Origin: Nothopassalora personata
Taxonomy: Eukaryota > Ascomycota > Dothideomycetes > Mycosphaerellales > Mycosphaerellaceae
NCBI GenBank assembly: GCA_033816765.1
Contig: CM066289.1
Coordinates: 2,356,001 to 2,420,000, forward strand
Direction of reading: 5' to 3'
DNA length: 64,000 nucleotides
The stretch's first letter is position 1; each line of letters starts with the position of its first letter. Below, in pieces: positions 22,708 through 32,891 of the stretch. The notes under the pieces were generated by a model. The model was not told where the DNA came from and made no database searches. It saw only the letters and a program-made list of their open reading frames with translations. The position numbers were made by a program, and so were the translations under genes.

Positions 22708-24213
22708 ATGGGCGCCGCAGAGTCAACACCAGAACCTCTCCCACGCTCGACCTCTCGTCGAGAGCGTCGAGTTGCTGCATCACGAGAACAAGCTCCAGTC
22801 ACAACGTTCGACGAGAAGTTCGATGCTCTCAGAATCGATCATCCCCGACAACGTCCGGTGGAGAGCATCATGTTCAAGGACGATGCAGAGCATGTGGATG
22901 CTGCGGCTACGGAGCAGTATGTCCGTGAGGTGCTCAAGGACTCGAAGAATCGACTGGGCCTGTCAGCGCTGAGTACGAACAACCCGGCTGTCGTGTTGGA
23001 GAAGCCGTCTTCTGTTCTCCGTGATACTCAATACTTCAACCTGAAGATCCCTCATGAAGGTTCTCCCGTCACGAACCAACGAAGCAGCGGTCGATGCTGG
23101 ATCTTCGCGGCTTGCAATGTCTTCAGGATCGCGATCCAGCAGAAATACAACATCAAGAGCTTTGAGCTTAGCCAGGCTTACCTTTTCTTTTGGGATAAGG
23201 TGGAGAAGGCGAACTACTTTCTCGAGTCGATCTTGGATACTGTGGATGAGGATGTTGATAGCAGAATCGTTAGTGCGTTGATGGCGAGTCCTGTGGGTGA
23301 TGGTGGGCAGTGGGATATGATTGTGAACTTGGTCTCGAAGTATGGTATAGTGCCACAGGCATTGTACCCGGACTCGTTCAATGCCCAGAACAGCTCGACC
23401 ATGGACCGGATCTTGACGACCAAACTTCGGGAGGATGGATTGAGGCTGAGAGCTCTCAAGACGAAGTCTGCGTCACCGCAGAAGATTGCAGAAGCGAAGG
23501 AGGCCATGATGCAGGACATCGTGCGCGTCCTTACGCTCTGCCTGGGACCACCTCCACCTGCGTACAAGAAGTTCACTTGGGAGTTCTACGACAGCAGCAA
23601 CAACTTCAAGGCCGTCTCCCTGACGCCAATCGAGTTTGCTGACACGACACACGTGAAGAAGTTCATCTCCCTGGTCAACGACCCCAGGAACGACTACAAC
23701 CGCCTTCTCACTGTGGATCACCTTGGCAACGTATGGGATGGCAGACCGATCACATATGTCAACGTCGACACCATCGTGTTCAAGGAAGCCTGTGTGCAGA
23801 TGCTCAAGAAAGGATTGCCGATTTTTTTCGGCTCTGACGTGGGCAAGCAATCTGACAGCCGCAAAGGCATCATGGACACCGACCTCGTTGACTACGAGCT
23901 TGGCTTCAACATCAAGCTTGGACTATCCAAGGCTGAGCGTTTGTTGACTGGAGAGTCGCAGATGACGCATGCTATGGTCCTGACTGCAGTACATCTCGAT
24001 GAGGAAAATAAGCCGGTGCGCTGGCGGGTCGAGAACAGCTGGTCGGAGACGGCTGGTACGGATGGGTACTTTGTGATGTCGGACAAGTGGATGGATGAGT
24101 TCTGCTATCAGGCGGTCGTCGATCCGAGTGTGGTGCACAAGGATGTGAGGGATGTGCTGAGGCAGCAATCCAAGGTGCTGCCATTGTGGGATCCTATGGG
24201 TGCGTTGGCTTGA
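22708..24213 (+). CDS. LAP3: Bleomycin hydrolase, peptidase family C1B
   Basis: Single exon, 501 residues from MGAAESTPEPLPRS. The papain-type triad is complete: Cys130 in SGRCWIFAACNVFR, His421 in TGESQMTHAMVLTAVHLD, Asn443 in RWRVENSWSE. This is a cytosolic aminopeptidase-type cysteine protease that in yeast (Lap3/Blh1) forms a self-compartmentalised hexamer, detoxifies homocysteine thiolactone and cleaves bleomycin. The first residues fit an N-myristoylation consensus (Met-Gly-x-x-x-Ser). An in-frame ATG at 22609 would add 33 residues rich in Arg and Ser and free of Asp and Glu, resembling a mitochondrial presequence. I prefer 22708 for the main product because the longer start has a weak context, but both may be used. 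Confidence 0.95.
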   Translation: MGAAESTPEPLPRSTSRRERRVAASREQAPVTTFDEKFDALRIDHPRQRPVESIMFKDDAEHVDAAATEQYVREVLKDSKNRLGLSALSTNNPAVVLEKPSSVLRDTQYFNLKIPHEGSPVTNQRSSGRCWIFAACNVFRIAIQQKYNIKSFELSQAYLFFWDKVEKANYFLESILDTVDEDVDSRIVSALMASPVGDGGQWDMIVNLVSKYGIVPQALYPDSFNAQNSSTMDRILTTKLREDGLRLRALKTKSASPQKIAEAKEAMMQDIVRVLTLCLGPPPPAYKKFTWEFYDSSNNFKAVSLTPIEFADTTHVKKFISLVNDPRNDYNRLLTVDHLGNVWDGRPITYVNVDTIVFKEACVQMLKKGLPIFFGSDVGKQSDSRKGIMDTDLVDYELGFNIKLGLSKAERLLTGESQMTHAMVLTAVHLDEENKPVRWRVENSWSETAGTDGYFVMSDKWMDEFCYQAVVDPSVVHKDVRDVLRQQSKVLPLWDPMGALA

Positions 24214-24651
24214 TAGATCGCTGCCGGGTAGATATCCACGACGGGAGGAATGTGTGATCTCAGACAGCTCAGACCGTCGCTCGGTTCTTGCTGCATCCGG
24301 CTTAGTTCTAAGCAGTTTGATGCTTCTGGAATGACGGAGCGAGCCGCTGTAAGACGGCGTTCCTGCTTCCCCTCTTCATCATCTGCTCGTCCATCACGCG
24401 TCTTCATCGCAGCCACACGCGTTCGGAGGAGAGCTATCAATGCTGCTCTATCACAAGCCCGAAAGTGGAAGATCTTGAGACGGCGCAATGTATGTTGCCA
24501 AAAGTAGTTCATGTGCATTTAGACTCTTGGACGGGTGACCTCGGATGTATTTTTTTTTTGTTATACAGCTTTGAATGGCTTCATCCTGCCTCCGCTAACC
24601 CACATTGTCTGATCACTGACGTGCTAGAGACTGAGCATAGGCATCATCGAG
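24214..24651. other. Intergenic, upstream of the AAA ATPase
   Basis: About 440 bases between tandem plus-strand genes; includes a T-run at 24551-24559. No gene or RNA seen. Confidence 0.4.
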
Positions 24652-26724
24652 ATGGCATTCACTCAAGATGCTGCCACGTCTAGCACCAAGGCAACATCAG
24701 GCCTCACAAACGACACCTCAGACGCAAGTGCTACACATGGCACGAAGTTGGTCAAGAAGCTCTACGCCATTGCAAATGAACGTGGCGGGACCTCATGGGT
24801 AGACGAATGCCCGGACTTCCTCCAGACCACTCCGCAACACTCCGATCATGCTGTCGTTACCCGCTACAAGGAAGACAAGGCTGGGAGTGCGAGGAGAAGC
24901 CTCATCCTTGATTCCATCGACATTCACAGTCCATACCTGAAGGACGTTATCAGGCAGGTTTTCAAAAACTACCCTGGCGCAGAGATCGACGAGGCGAATC
25001 TCATCTTCAGTGCACCTTTCCATTCCCTTTTTCATCAGTGGCCAATGCTGCAGTCTGCGTACGATCAGGCGAAACAGGAGCAGAATCAAGGTCACGAGGA
25101 GATCAACGCGCTCCTCGACATTCTGAAGGAGGAGTTTGGCTTAGCAATGGAAAATGCTCGAAATCTTGCTAAGAGCGGCAGCATCACCTTTGCTCTAGCC
25201 TGGACCTTGTTTCCTCCGGGTTGTCCTGTCTTCGCCGAACACAAGAAAAGGAAGCACTGCTACTTGGTTCACGAAGTCAAGTACTTAATGGCCGAAGCCG
25301 TACCTCTTCTGTCTGTGGACTTGATTTGCTTGGATTATGATGGCCAACGTTTCGGTTGGCAACGAATCAAGCATATCATTGAGGCTTTCGGCGGCACGCG
25401 GATGGTGACAGATCTGCCAGTCGTTCCGATTCATCTTGATCGGGACTCCTCAGAGACATTACGTGTACTAACGGAGCGAGGAAGCATGGCTGTGAGATTG
25501 ATGGAGAACTCGCCGGTGTATCAAGGCTACGAAGGGACAGTCCGCCTTCACAGTCCGTGGCTCGATCTGGAAGAGATAGGAGTCTTCGTGGAAGGGAGAT
25601 GCATCGTTGATGCCAAGATGCACGCACGAGAGGCTAGCAGGTACTGCCCGACCGTCAGCACAAAGCCGCATAGGCTTGACTGTCTCCTCTCACGAGATGA
25701 GCACACGAAGCTTGTGACTGTTGCTGAAACCAACATCCTGTCTTTCCTGGACAACATCAAGCAACACCCGGTGCTGAGCGCGGGACCATCGAGCCTTAAC
25801 CCTAAGGACGACTCCTCTGGCCAGAACTCACCAGGATTAAGGCACCATCAATGGACCGAGACATTCCTCGGCATTAGACCAGAAGCATTTTGTAGATCTG
25901 CAGTGAGAGGTTATTGTTTGGTCTCGAAGTCTTGGGCGGAGTTTGAGATTGACGGCCTGCAAGACATTCGATGGAACAAGAATGCCTTCGACGCTCTGGT
26001 CATCCCACCTGTACGCAAACGTCTACTAGAAGCGATGGTCAGACAACAGCAGCAGCGCAAGATGGACGACGATATGGACGATGTTGTGTCTGGTAAAGGT
26101 CAAGGATTGATCATGCTACTCGCTGGCCCGCCTGGGACTGGAAAGACGTTGACGGCTGAGTCGATCGCGGATCGCCTGCAATTACCTTTATATGCTGTCA
26201 GCGCCGGCGAGCTCGGCGATACTGACAAAGAGATTGAGGCACAATTCGGCCAGATTCTGAGACTTGCGGCTTCGTGGAATGCTGTCCTTTTACTTGATGA
26301 AGCCGACGCGTTCCTGGAGAGGCGGATCGATGCCCCTGAAGCTCGAGCGCGCAACAAGAGAGTCGCAGCTTTCCTGCGAATTCTGGAATACTACAAAGGA
26401 ATACTGATTCTCACGACCAACCGTAGTGTGAACTTCGATGAGGCCTTCTACTCGCGAATACATCTAAGCCTTAACTTCAAGTCGCTCGATCACAAATCTC
26501 GTGAAGATATATGGAAGAACTTCGTACGAGGCGCAGCTATTAGCGAAGCAGAACTGTCAATGTTCGCCTCTGAGCCGCTGAACGGAAGACAGATTAAGAA
26601 TGTCATGAAGATGGCGAGACTGCTAGCTACTGACGAGAAGAGTACACTTCGCGCCGATCACGTCAAAGACGTTCTGGCCGTTGCGACCGAAGCTCTTGAA
26701 GTTTCTCCTAGCGGTGCGCACTGA
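24652..26724 (+). CDS. AAA-type ATPase with fungal N-terminal (DUF7025-like) region
   Basis: One exon, 690 residues. Residues 60-330 form the N-terminal region usual for this large fungal family (RRSLILDSIDIHSPYLKDVI, ALAWTLFPPGCPVFAEH, GRCIVDAKMHAREA). The AAA module begins near residue 445: Walker A AGPPGTGKT at 491-499, Walker B VLLLDEADAFLE at 545-556, sensor 1 ILTTNRSVNFDEAF, and then a lid domain (LNGRQIKNVMKMARLLA). ATP-driven remodelling of an unknown client is expected; these genes are expanded in filamentous fungi and their roles are mostly unknown. Its stop codon lies only 4 bases from the stop of the convergent DUF1772 gene, so the two 3' UTRs must overlap. Confidence 0.9.
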   Translation: MAFTQDAATSSTKATSGLTNDTSDASATHGTKLVKKLYAIANERGGTSWVDECPDFLQTTPQHSDHAVVTRYKEDKAGSARRSLILDSIDIHSPYLKDVIRQVFKNYPGAEIDEANLIFSAPFHSLFHQWPMLQSAYDQAKQEQNQGHEEINALLDILKEEFGLAMENARNLAKSGSITFALAWTLFPPGCPVFAEHKKRKHCYLVHEVKYLMAEAVPLLSVDLICLDYDGQRFGWQRIKHIIEAFGGTRMVTDLPVVPIHLDRDSSETLRVLTERGSMAVRLMENSPVYQGYEGTVRLHSPWLDLEEIGVFVEGRCIVDAKMHAREASRYCPTVSTKPHRLDCLLSRDEHTKLVTVAETNILSFLDNIKQHPVLSAGPSSLNPKDDSSGQNSPGLRHHQWTETFLGIRPEAFCRSAVRGYCLVSKSWAEFEIDGLQDIRWNKNAFDALVIPPVRKRLLEAMVRQQQQRKMDDDMDDVVSGKGQGLIMLLAGPPGTGKTLTAESIADRLQLPLYAVSAGELGDTDKEIEAQFGQILRLAASWNAVLLLDEADAFLERRIDAPEARARNKRVAAFLRILEYYKGILILTTNRSVNFDEAFYSRIHLSLNFKSLDHKSREDIWKNFVRGAAISEAELSMFASEPLNGRQIKNVMKMARLLATDEKSTLRADHVKDVLAVATEALEVSPSGAH

Positions 26725-26728
26725 GCAT

Positions 26729-27331
26729 CTATTGCTTCGACTTCGGAGAACGTCGTAGGCTGCCACAGGAGGAACTTTTGGCCTGCCGGAGTGCCAGAAA
26801 TCCTGCCAGAGCTCCAAGCAACAAGAATGCTGTTCGTGTAGCATGCAACCAGTTCCACTGCGAAATTTTGCCCTGCACCTGTCCAAGTGAGACACTGGCT
26901 GCCGTGTCCTTCCACTCGTAAAGCAAATTGTTGATCGGATCGATGAGCAGAATCGTGAAAGGCCATACGCAAATCGATATGGCACCTGCGACCGCAGACA
27001 GGAGCCATGGTCTACTAGTCCTACTCTTCCGGAAGGCGGCGTAGGCGTGCAGAAGGCTGATTGCCATAGTCGACGCTGGCCCATAAAAATGGCCGTGAGT
27101 GTGAAAGCTCTTGAATTGGTTCAGCAAGTGGGCGGCGTTGATGCTAGTTGCCTGCATGACGGGTACCGTGACTAGGGACATGCTCATCATGAAGCCTATC
27201 GCAGGATCTATGAGTCGAGGAAGATCTGGCATGGTCGTTGGTGAGTACGTACCTGTCTGATACAGACCGAATGCAAAGGCTGACCATTGTATAGCCACGG
27301 CGTCGGCTGGAAGACTCTCAAGGTGCGCCAT
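26729..27331 (-). CDS. DUF1772 (anthrone oxygenase-like) membrane protein
   Basis: Two exons, 27331..27253 and 27195..26729, with a 57-nt intron (GTACGT donor, GATAG acceptor). Joining gives FGLYQTG-FMMSMSLVTVPVM, the expected Gly-x-x-x-S-L-x-x-x-P pattern, and a 181-residue protein. Four hydrophobic segments are visible (about 8-22, 25-41, 75-95 with AISLLHAYAAF, and 95-120), and LHATRTAFLLLGALAGFLAL at the end is the characteristic C-terminal helix. Family members include anthrone/noranthrone monooxygenases such as HypC, but most are of unknown function and there is no polyketide cluster beside it, so the activity should not be assumed. The intron length is a multiple of three and has no stop. 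Confidence 0.82.
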   Translation of the reverse strand: MAHLESLPADAVAIQWSAFAFGLYQTGTYSPTTMPDLPRLIDPAIGFMMSMSLVTVPVMQATSINAAHLLNQFKSFHTHGHFYGPASTMAISLLHAYAAFRKSRTSRPWLLSAVAGAISICVWPFTILLIDPINNLLYEWKDTAASVSLGQVQGKISQWNWLHATRTAFLLLGALAGFLALRQAKSSSCGSLRRSPKSKQ

Positions 27332-27740
27332 TGTGTCAGTATCCTAACCCTGGAGCAAGATAGTAGGAGGAAAAACAGGCTACGTATTTGGACTGCGGGC
27401 TGAAGTTCGCGGCTGAGTTGAATTGGTGGTGGTTCCGAGATAAATCACGCTAACGCCTTCGACCCTATTTAGGCTTCAGGGAAAAGCATTTGATCACCTG
27501 ACATAGTCAGACCAGCCCGATGGCACATTACATCTGGTCGTCCAGCGTCCACAATGTGACCGTTTGTGAGAAAGACGACAAAGGAACAACCCTGATCCGG
27601 CGAATTGGAGTATCGACGAATGTTGGGAATAAAGACTTGAGATTCCCAAAGTGCTCGCCTCACCACATCTCTGTTGCGAGTTGACCTCACCGTGTACAAC
27701 GCTGTAGAAGCGTCTGATCTCTATTTCAACATAATAACCC
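27332..27740. other. Divergent promoter between DUF1772 and kinase genes
   Basis: About 410 bases separate two divergently transcribed starts. Small open frames on the minus strand (27469..27790) look non-coding. No RNA or repeat seen. Confidence 0.4.
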
Positions 27741-29854
27741 ATGGCGGCCGCATTACCACCCGCCGATCCCGCATGGGAGGCCCATCTCACTGTGGCCTAT
27801 GAATTCGAAGCACCCAGAGTCAAAAACGGGAGTAAGTTCCATGCTCGTTTGGTGCAATATCTCACTGATAGTGTCTGCAGACAGGTACCCTCGAGTCCAC
27901 TGGATGGTCAGAGCACGTCGCCTGTGGCAGGACTTCCCCGTCGAACACAGAAATGACATTGCCAGGTTCATCGCGAGGGCATATATACAAGATGCAGCGC
28001 TTGATCTCATTATGATCCCCTTGCAGCCCGGTAATTTTGCTCATCAGATGCTATGACTCCGTGCTGATGACTTGCAGACGCAGAGGTGGATGAAGACGAA
28101 GCTCTGGAAGAGTACTGCATCGCTGCCATCGAAGCGCTTCGTCGGCTGATCAGCACGTACGAAGAGTGGCGGCATGCATCTCTGCATTGCGCAGACTACC
28201 CGGAGGAAAGCGTGCACTGGCTACAGTCCGCAATCTCGGATTGCGATGCAGTCTTGAGTACCCAATTGTACCCTCGCTACTGAGACGTGCGGAGAGCACT
28301 TGGCGCAATAGAGAGATCGGATGGACCAGGACCGCATACCAGAGTGCCTGGCTACCTGGAACGTTTCGAGAGGGTCATTGCGAAGGCCTTTGTCAGACGA
28401 CAACGAAACGCACCAAACGTGAAACCGCACGAGCTGGTGGGTGAGCATTGGCTTGGTGGTTGGGTCCTAGGACATGGTGGCCAAGGTAAAGATATAACGA
28501 CGTAAACACTGCAACGGGGCTGTAGCTGATGTTCTCAGGATTCGTCAATTTATGGATTCAGGTGGATGACAACCACCGCATTACTGCACGAAGCGCGGTC
28601 AAGGACTCTTATGTCACTGCCTCTGACTGGAACAGACTGTCATTCTGGCATGGAGATGTAAGAAATATCGAGAACCGAATACCAGTTGATGTGCAGGCTT
28701 TGCTCCACTTGCGAGACACGGCCCAATGCGACAAGATCGTATACATCGAATCGTGGGCACCGCACTGGGAGCACATGGTGTACAGAATGTATCTGTCATA
28801 TCATGCGTATTGGGATCTTGAACATCTCATGCATGGTTACCGAGACGCTGAAGAGTTCAGCGATGGCTTCGTGCCGGAGCCCTTCGTGTGGCGTGTCTTC
28901 GAAGCTTGTGTGCAAGCAGGTCTTGCAATGGAAAGTGGAGCGCCAGGCTATGACGGCGTCGATTGGCCATCAATCGTACACCGCGATTTGAAGCCGAACA
29001 ACATATTCTTGGACGAGATGCCTTCGAATGACTGGCTTACCTACCCAACACCTAAGCTCGGCGACTTTGGCCTTGCCCTGTTTACTGACAAGGACGATCC
29101 ATTCAATCCTGATGCCTACACGGGGCCGGGTACGAAGGGCTATCGAGCTCCAGAACAGACCCAGCTCTTGGATCCTGACAGTCTTGAGCTCGTCGATCCA
29201 GATGAACGCTTTCTCCTAACCTCAAAAACGAATGTGTGGGCGGTTGGGAAGACCATTATGGAGGTCATGAACCTGGCTAGTGGGGAGATCGTTAAGCGTT
29301 ACCGCCAGCCCAAATATATTGGGCGAGACCGAGAGCCCCAATTCACGGAGATGGCATTATGGTATAGCAAGGAACTACGTCGATTGGTCAAAGCATGCGT
29401 GAGGTACGAGCCAAACCGCCGTCCTACTTTCAAGCAGCTCTTGCAGGAGATCCGGTACTACACTGCCTACGTTGACGACAACGATGCCGATGAGTATGGC
29501 CTGGATGACGATGCTAGTAACGACCCGGACGCAATGGACTGGGAGTACAGTTCAGATTCAGAGGATGCCAGCGCTACTGGCGATTTGGCCGATGGGATGC
29601 GGAATTTTGATCCCTCAAGTAGCGACGATGACCCTCATCCTCTATTGCATTTCGAGACGTTGTTAGGCCGGTCGTTCCCGATCAACGGTACGATAGTAGC
29701 TGGCGCTGGTGGTCTTCCAGCACCCGGTATGGGTTGGCAACTACCTGGAGGAGATGATGGTTCAAGCGGGTTGACTGATCCCCCAACGGATCTTGTTCTT
29801 CCTCCGGGGTTCCCAGAACCCGCTGCCCTGGTCGCGTCCTCCAGCACAACTTGA
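27741..29854 (+). CDS. Protein kinase with unusual N-terminal domain
   Basis: Five exons, 27741..27831, 27881..28030, 28078..28257, 28312..28485 and 28539..29854 (introns 49, 47, 54 and 53 nt), giving 636 residues. All joins keep frame; the last restores the glycine-rich loop (VLGHGGQ-GFVNLWIQ). Residues 1-140 are a helical, non-kinase region (VHWMVRARRLWQDFPVEHRN, EEYCIAAIEALRRLISTYEE). The kinase domain spans about 190-510: loop at 193-199, Lys in AVKDSY near 220, catalytic HRDLKPNN at 346-353, DFG at 374-376, APE at 402-404. An acidic tail (YVDDNDADEYGLDDDASN) follows and ends Gly/Pro-rich. A TGA at 28281 lies inside intron 3, so that intron unspliced would yield only a 148-residue product. 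All key catalytic residues are present; substrate unknown. It looks like one of the expanded kinase-like families of plant-associated Dothideomycetes (inference). Confidence 0.85.
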
Positions 29855-31124
29855 GGTGAGGTCCCGAAATTTGCACACCGATTGGCTTCAAAGCAGCCGG
29901 TATCGAAGCCAAGTTGTATGCTGATCTTTGCTGGAGGTCAGGGTAGGGGATAGGAGATTTGTAAACAGTCTGTGACTTAAAAGCATTTGGCCCGAAGAGT
30001 GTATTGCACGCGCTTGTGGAAGCATATATCCACATGTTATGGCTTCTGCGCCACGGGTCTGATAGTAGTATGGGCTTCGCGTCATGCTTAGATAGACAAG
30101 GGAAAGTGTGAGATGGCAACGGGCGTCAGTGAGTAGAATACCAAGGGCAGAGGTCGCCGGATTGTGCACTCGCGACTGCACACAAAGATGACCAGCACGA
30201 TTGCACTGACGAAGCGTCGCCAGACAGGGAAAGCGATTCTGTTCTCACGTTCCTCATGCCCAGTATGGTTGGGTTGAGCAAAAATATTGCGCCCCTTCTT
30301 TTCATGCATGACCGCAGGAGAGAGACCGGGCTAGTCTATGTTCGATGCGTTGGAGGAGACAGCATTTCAGGAACAGCACAGGTTCAAGCCCAGAAGGGGC
30401 GAGTCCCTATTGTACCGGCTGAGTGACAGAGCTGACGATATGCCAGCGGATGGCATAGAGATGGTCCCAGCAGCACCTGCGGCAAAAGCAAAAAGCCAAG
30501 CAGAAACTCGGACTCCAGTCTGGAGCGGCTGATAATGTTGGAATTGCCAGGCGAGCTCGAGCAACGAAGCGGTGGGGGGAACAGCTACGAGCGACTTTAG
30601 ATAGCATGTGTAGAATACTCGCTGACTTGTGGGCCGTTCAAGCGTCAGGTGCAGTGAGGCCGTAGTTGAAGAGCCGTACCATCACCCCCCCGAACAAGAA
30701 CCTCACTCACATACCCTGTCCTCGGCCACAGCTCATCCAACCACCCAGCAGGACGAAAGGCTGTGCTCAACATGATTGACATTTTCCATAAAGAGCTACG
30801 AGAAAAAAATCAAGAGGCTATGCCTGCAACATACTAGGCGTCTCAAAGATTCCGCTTGAACACTCAAAAATTCGAGAAATCCCCCCCACTCCTGCTCATT
30901 ATACAAAAAAGAGGCTGGTAGCTCTGGAGTCTCACAAGTAGCGTTGCGTTGTAGTAACAGTCCCCGCGAATATGCAATTTCTGATCCGGCTGTTCATTAT
31001 GTGTTTTCCCCGTATCATTTCATCATGTAGAGATTATCGGCGATGAGCGCGGCGGTGGCGGCCTCTTTGTGGGTAGAGGACTCTTTGGCCTGCCGTTGCC
31101 TTTCGTACACGGATTCCGCCCATT
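29855..31124. other. Intergenic, about 1.27 kb between convergent genes
   Basis: Lies between the kinase (plus) and glucanase (minus) stops. A 64-codon ATG frame at 30338..30532 is the only protein-like candidate and is weak. C-runs occur near 30685 and 30885. No RNA gene recognised. Confidence 0.4.
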
Positions 31125-32490
31125 CTATGAGCAGATTGCGCCGAATTTGCGGTCGCTGAGTGGTTGTGGGAAGATGCCTGCGTCGATGAGACGGAATGCG
31201 TCCCATTCGGGTGCACCTTCTGTCTTGAAGTTCCTGTTTCGTGTCAGCGGGAGTGCATGTAGCAGGTGCGACATGAGACTTACCAGAAGAACCAGCCCTC
31301 GGTGTAGCGCTCGAAGGCTTCCATCTGTCCCTCAATGTAGCCGCGCGTGTCGTCGCGAAATTGCTGGTCCCAGGTTTCCATGAAGTTGATGTTTGCGCAG
31401 GAGCCGACGTACGATGAGCCGGGGAAGGTGCCATCGTAGCGGGCACCAACACCGTATCCGTTGAGCGCAGCAGCACAATCAGTCATGGCTCCACTCCACT
31501 CGCCCACGAACGTCCACTTGTCGCCACCGTTGTACACGAAGGCGTTGTTGCAGATGTACTGACGGTGTTGCCATGGCTTCAAGGCGACGAGCTCGGGAGT
31601 GAAGACCTGGTATTCGTGGTGATCCACCGCCACGTTCTGTGCGTTGTTGTCGCTTGGGGTAAGGAAGCCGTTGTACTTGTTGACCTGCTGGAAGCCATCC
31701 TGGAACACAACCACACGCGACTGGCTTGAGTCTCGTTGTTGGCCGTACCCATCGCGAGTGAATTGCTTGACCGTGTCGAGATTCAGCACCGGCGTGAGAG
31801 GCTCGTTCAGAAGCTCAATGCCCATAATCACATCGTCGTATGAAGAGGCGCCGTACTTGTCCTGTACAGTCTTCAAGACTCGGAGCGTCTTGGCGACAGT
31901 GTTACCGGTGGTCCACTTTGGTGTCTCGCACTTCTGGCCGCTGTTGTCGAAGCAGTTCTGCGATCCTGGTGCGCCGTGAAGGTCGAGCATGACCTTCAAT
32001 CCAACTGACCTGGCCCAATCAATCGCGGCGTCGAGGTATGGAGCAGAGCCGGAGGCATATGGCGAGTCCGAGTTGTCGAATGCCCAGTAGCCGAATGGAA
32101 TGCGGACTGCATTGAAGCCGCTGTCTGCAATCTTCTTGAAGTCCGCCCACGTGCACCAGGTGTCCCAATGCTTCTGTAGCACCTGTTCGCGAGCCTGCTG
32201 CGCGCCTAGCGCTTGGCCCAAAGTGTACTCGTCTATGATTCCTCGACTCTTATCGAATTGTTGGAAAATCGATGGTGTTATCCATGGTTCAAGAAGCAGC
32301 CAGCCGCCGATGTTCAGACCGTGAATCTTCTCCTTGCCCCATGGGAAGCCACTCGGGCCTCGCTTGTCGTGGCTTCTGGGTGGTGCGTCAGCACATGCAA
32401 ATGGATATCGAGATCGGGGATCGAGTGTACTTACGGAGCAGCAGTAGCGAGTGCAGCGCAGAAGGAAACGAGCGCGCTCTTGCACAGCAT
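31125..32490 (-). CDS. Secreted exo-beta-1,3-glucanase, glycoside hydrolase family 5
   Basis: Three exons, 32490..32435, 32375..31284 and 31233..31125, with 59- and 50-nt introns (GTAAGT donors, CCAG and ACAG acceptors), giving 418 residues. Exon 1 encodes a clear signal peptide (MLCKSALVSFCAALATAA); without it the long frame starts with a nonsense extension. Domain hallmarks: HGLNIGGWLLLEPWITPS, GFNAVRIPFGYWA, DLHGAPGSQN, the acid/base Glu in GIELLNEPL, and the nucleophile Glu in WTFVGEWSGA. It releases glucose from beta-1,3-glucan ends and acts in wall remodelling or glucan use, like yeast Exg1 and Aspergillus ExgA. The last exon restores the conserved ending with WNFKTEGAPEWDAFRLIDAG. Confidence 0.95.
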
Positions 32491-32865
32491 GTTGATGCGA
32501 TTCCGGTTGTATGAGCTCTATCTACCACGCGATGTGATGCTGCACGCTAAGGTCGTGGGCGAACAGAGAAAATAGAGAACAGAACAGCTGCTGGTGCGCC
32601 AGACCAGTCAACAGGCAGCACAGCTCACAACAGACAACAGACGTCGCTGCTGAAACGGCCGGCCGAGTTTGCGGTTGGAATGAACGATGACTGATGAGGA
32701 ATGCTGAGCGGTGGTTTCCTGCAATCTGCTTCTGGGGGGGAGGGGAAGGCGGAGTCGTGTCGAAAGGCGAGACCGGCACGCACTGTTAATAAACACTATA
32801 TAGAACAAGGATGGAGGGCGTTCATCCGCTGGAGTGACTGACTCTCGGGGGAGCAGGCAGGTGAA

Positions 32866-32891
32866 GGGAGGGAGGGAGGGAGGGGAGGGGG
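32866..32891 (+). repeat. GGGA tract with G-quadruplex pattern
   Basis: Four or more runs of three to five G separated by single A lie on the plus strand, about 380 bases upstream of the glucanase ATG. Such a run can form a G-quadruplex; activity is inference. Confidence 0.7.

Noticed and set aside
28287..28505. Separate small gene in front of the kinase
   Set aside because: It begins with GTG and its sequence is exon 4 of the kinase once intron 28258..28311 is removed.
30338..30532. 64-codon ATG frame in the kinase-glucanase interval
   Set aside because: Short, isolated, no signal peptide or conserved motif; cannot be separated from chance.
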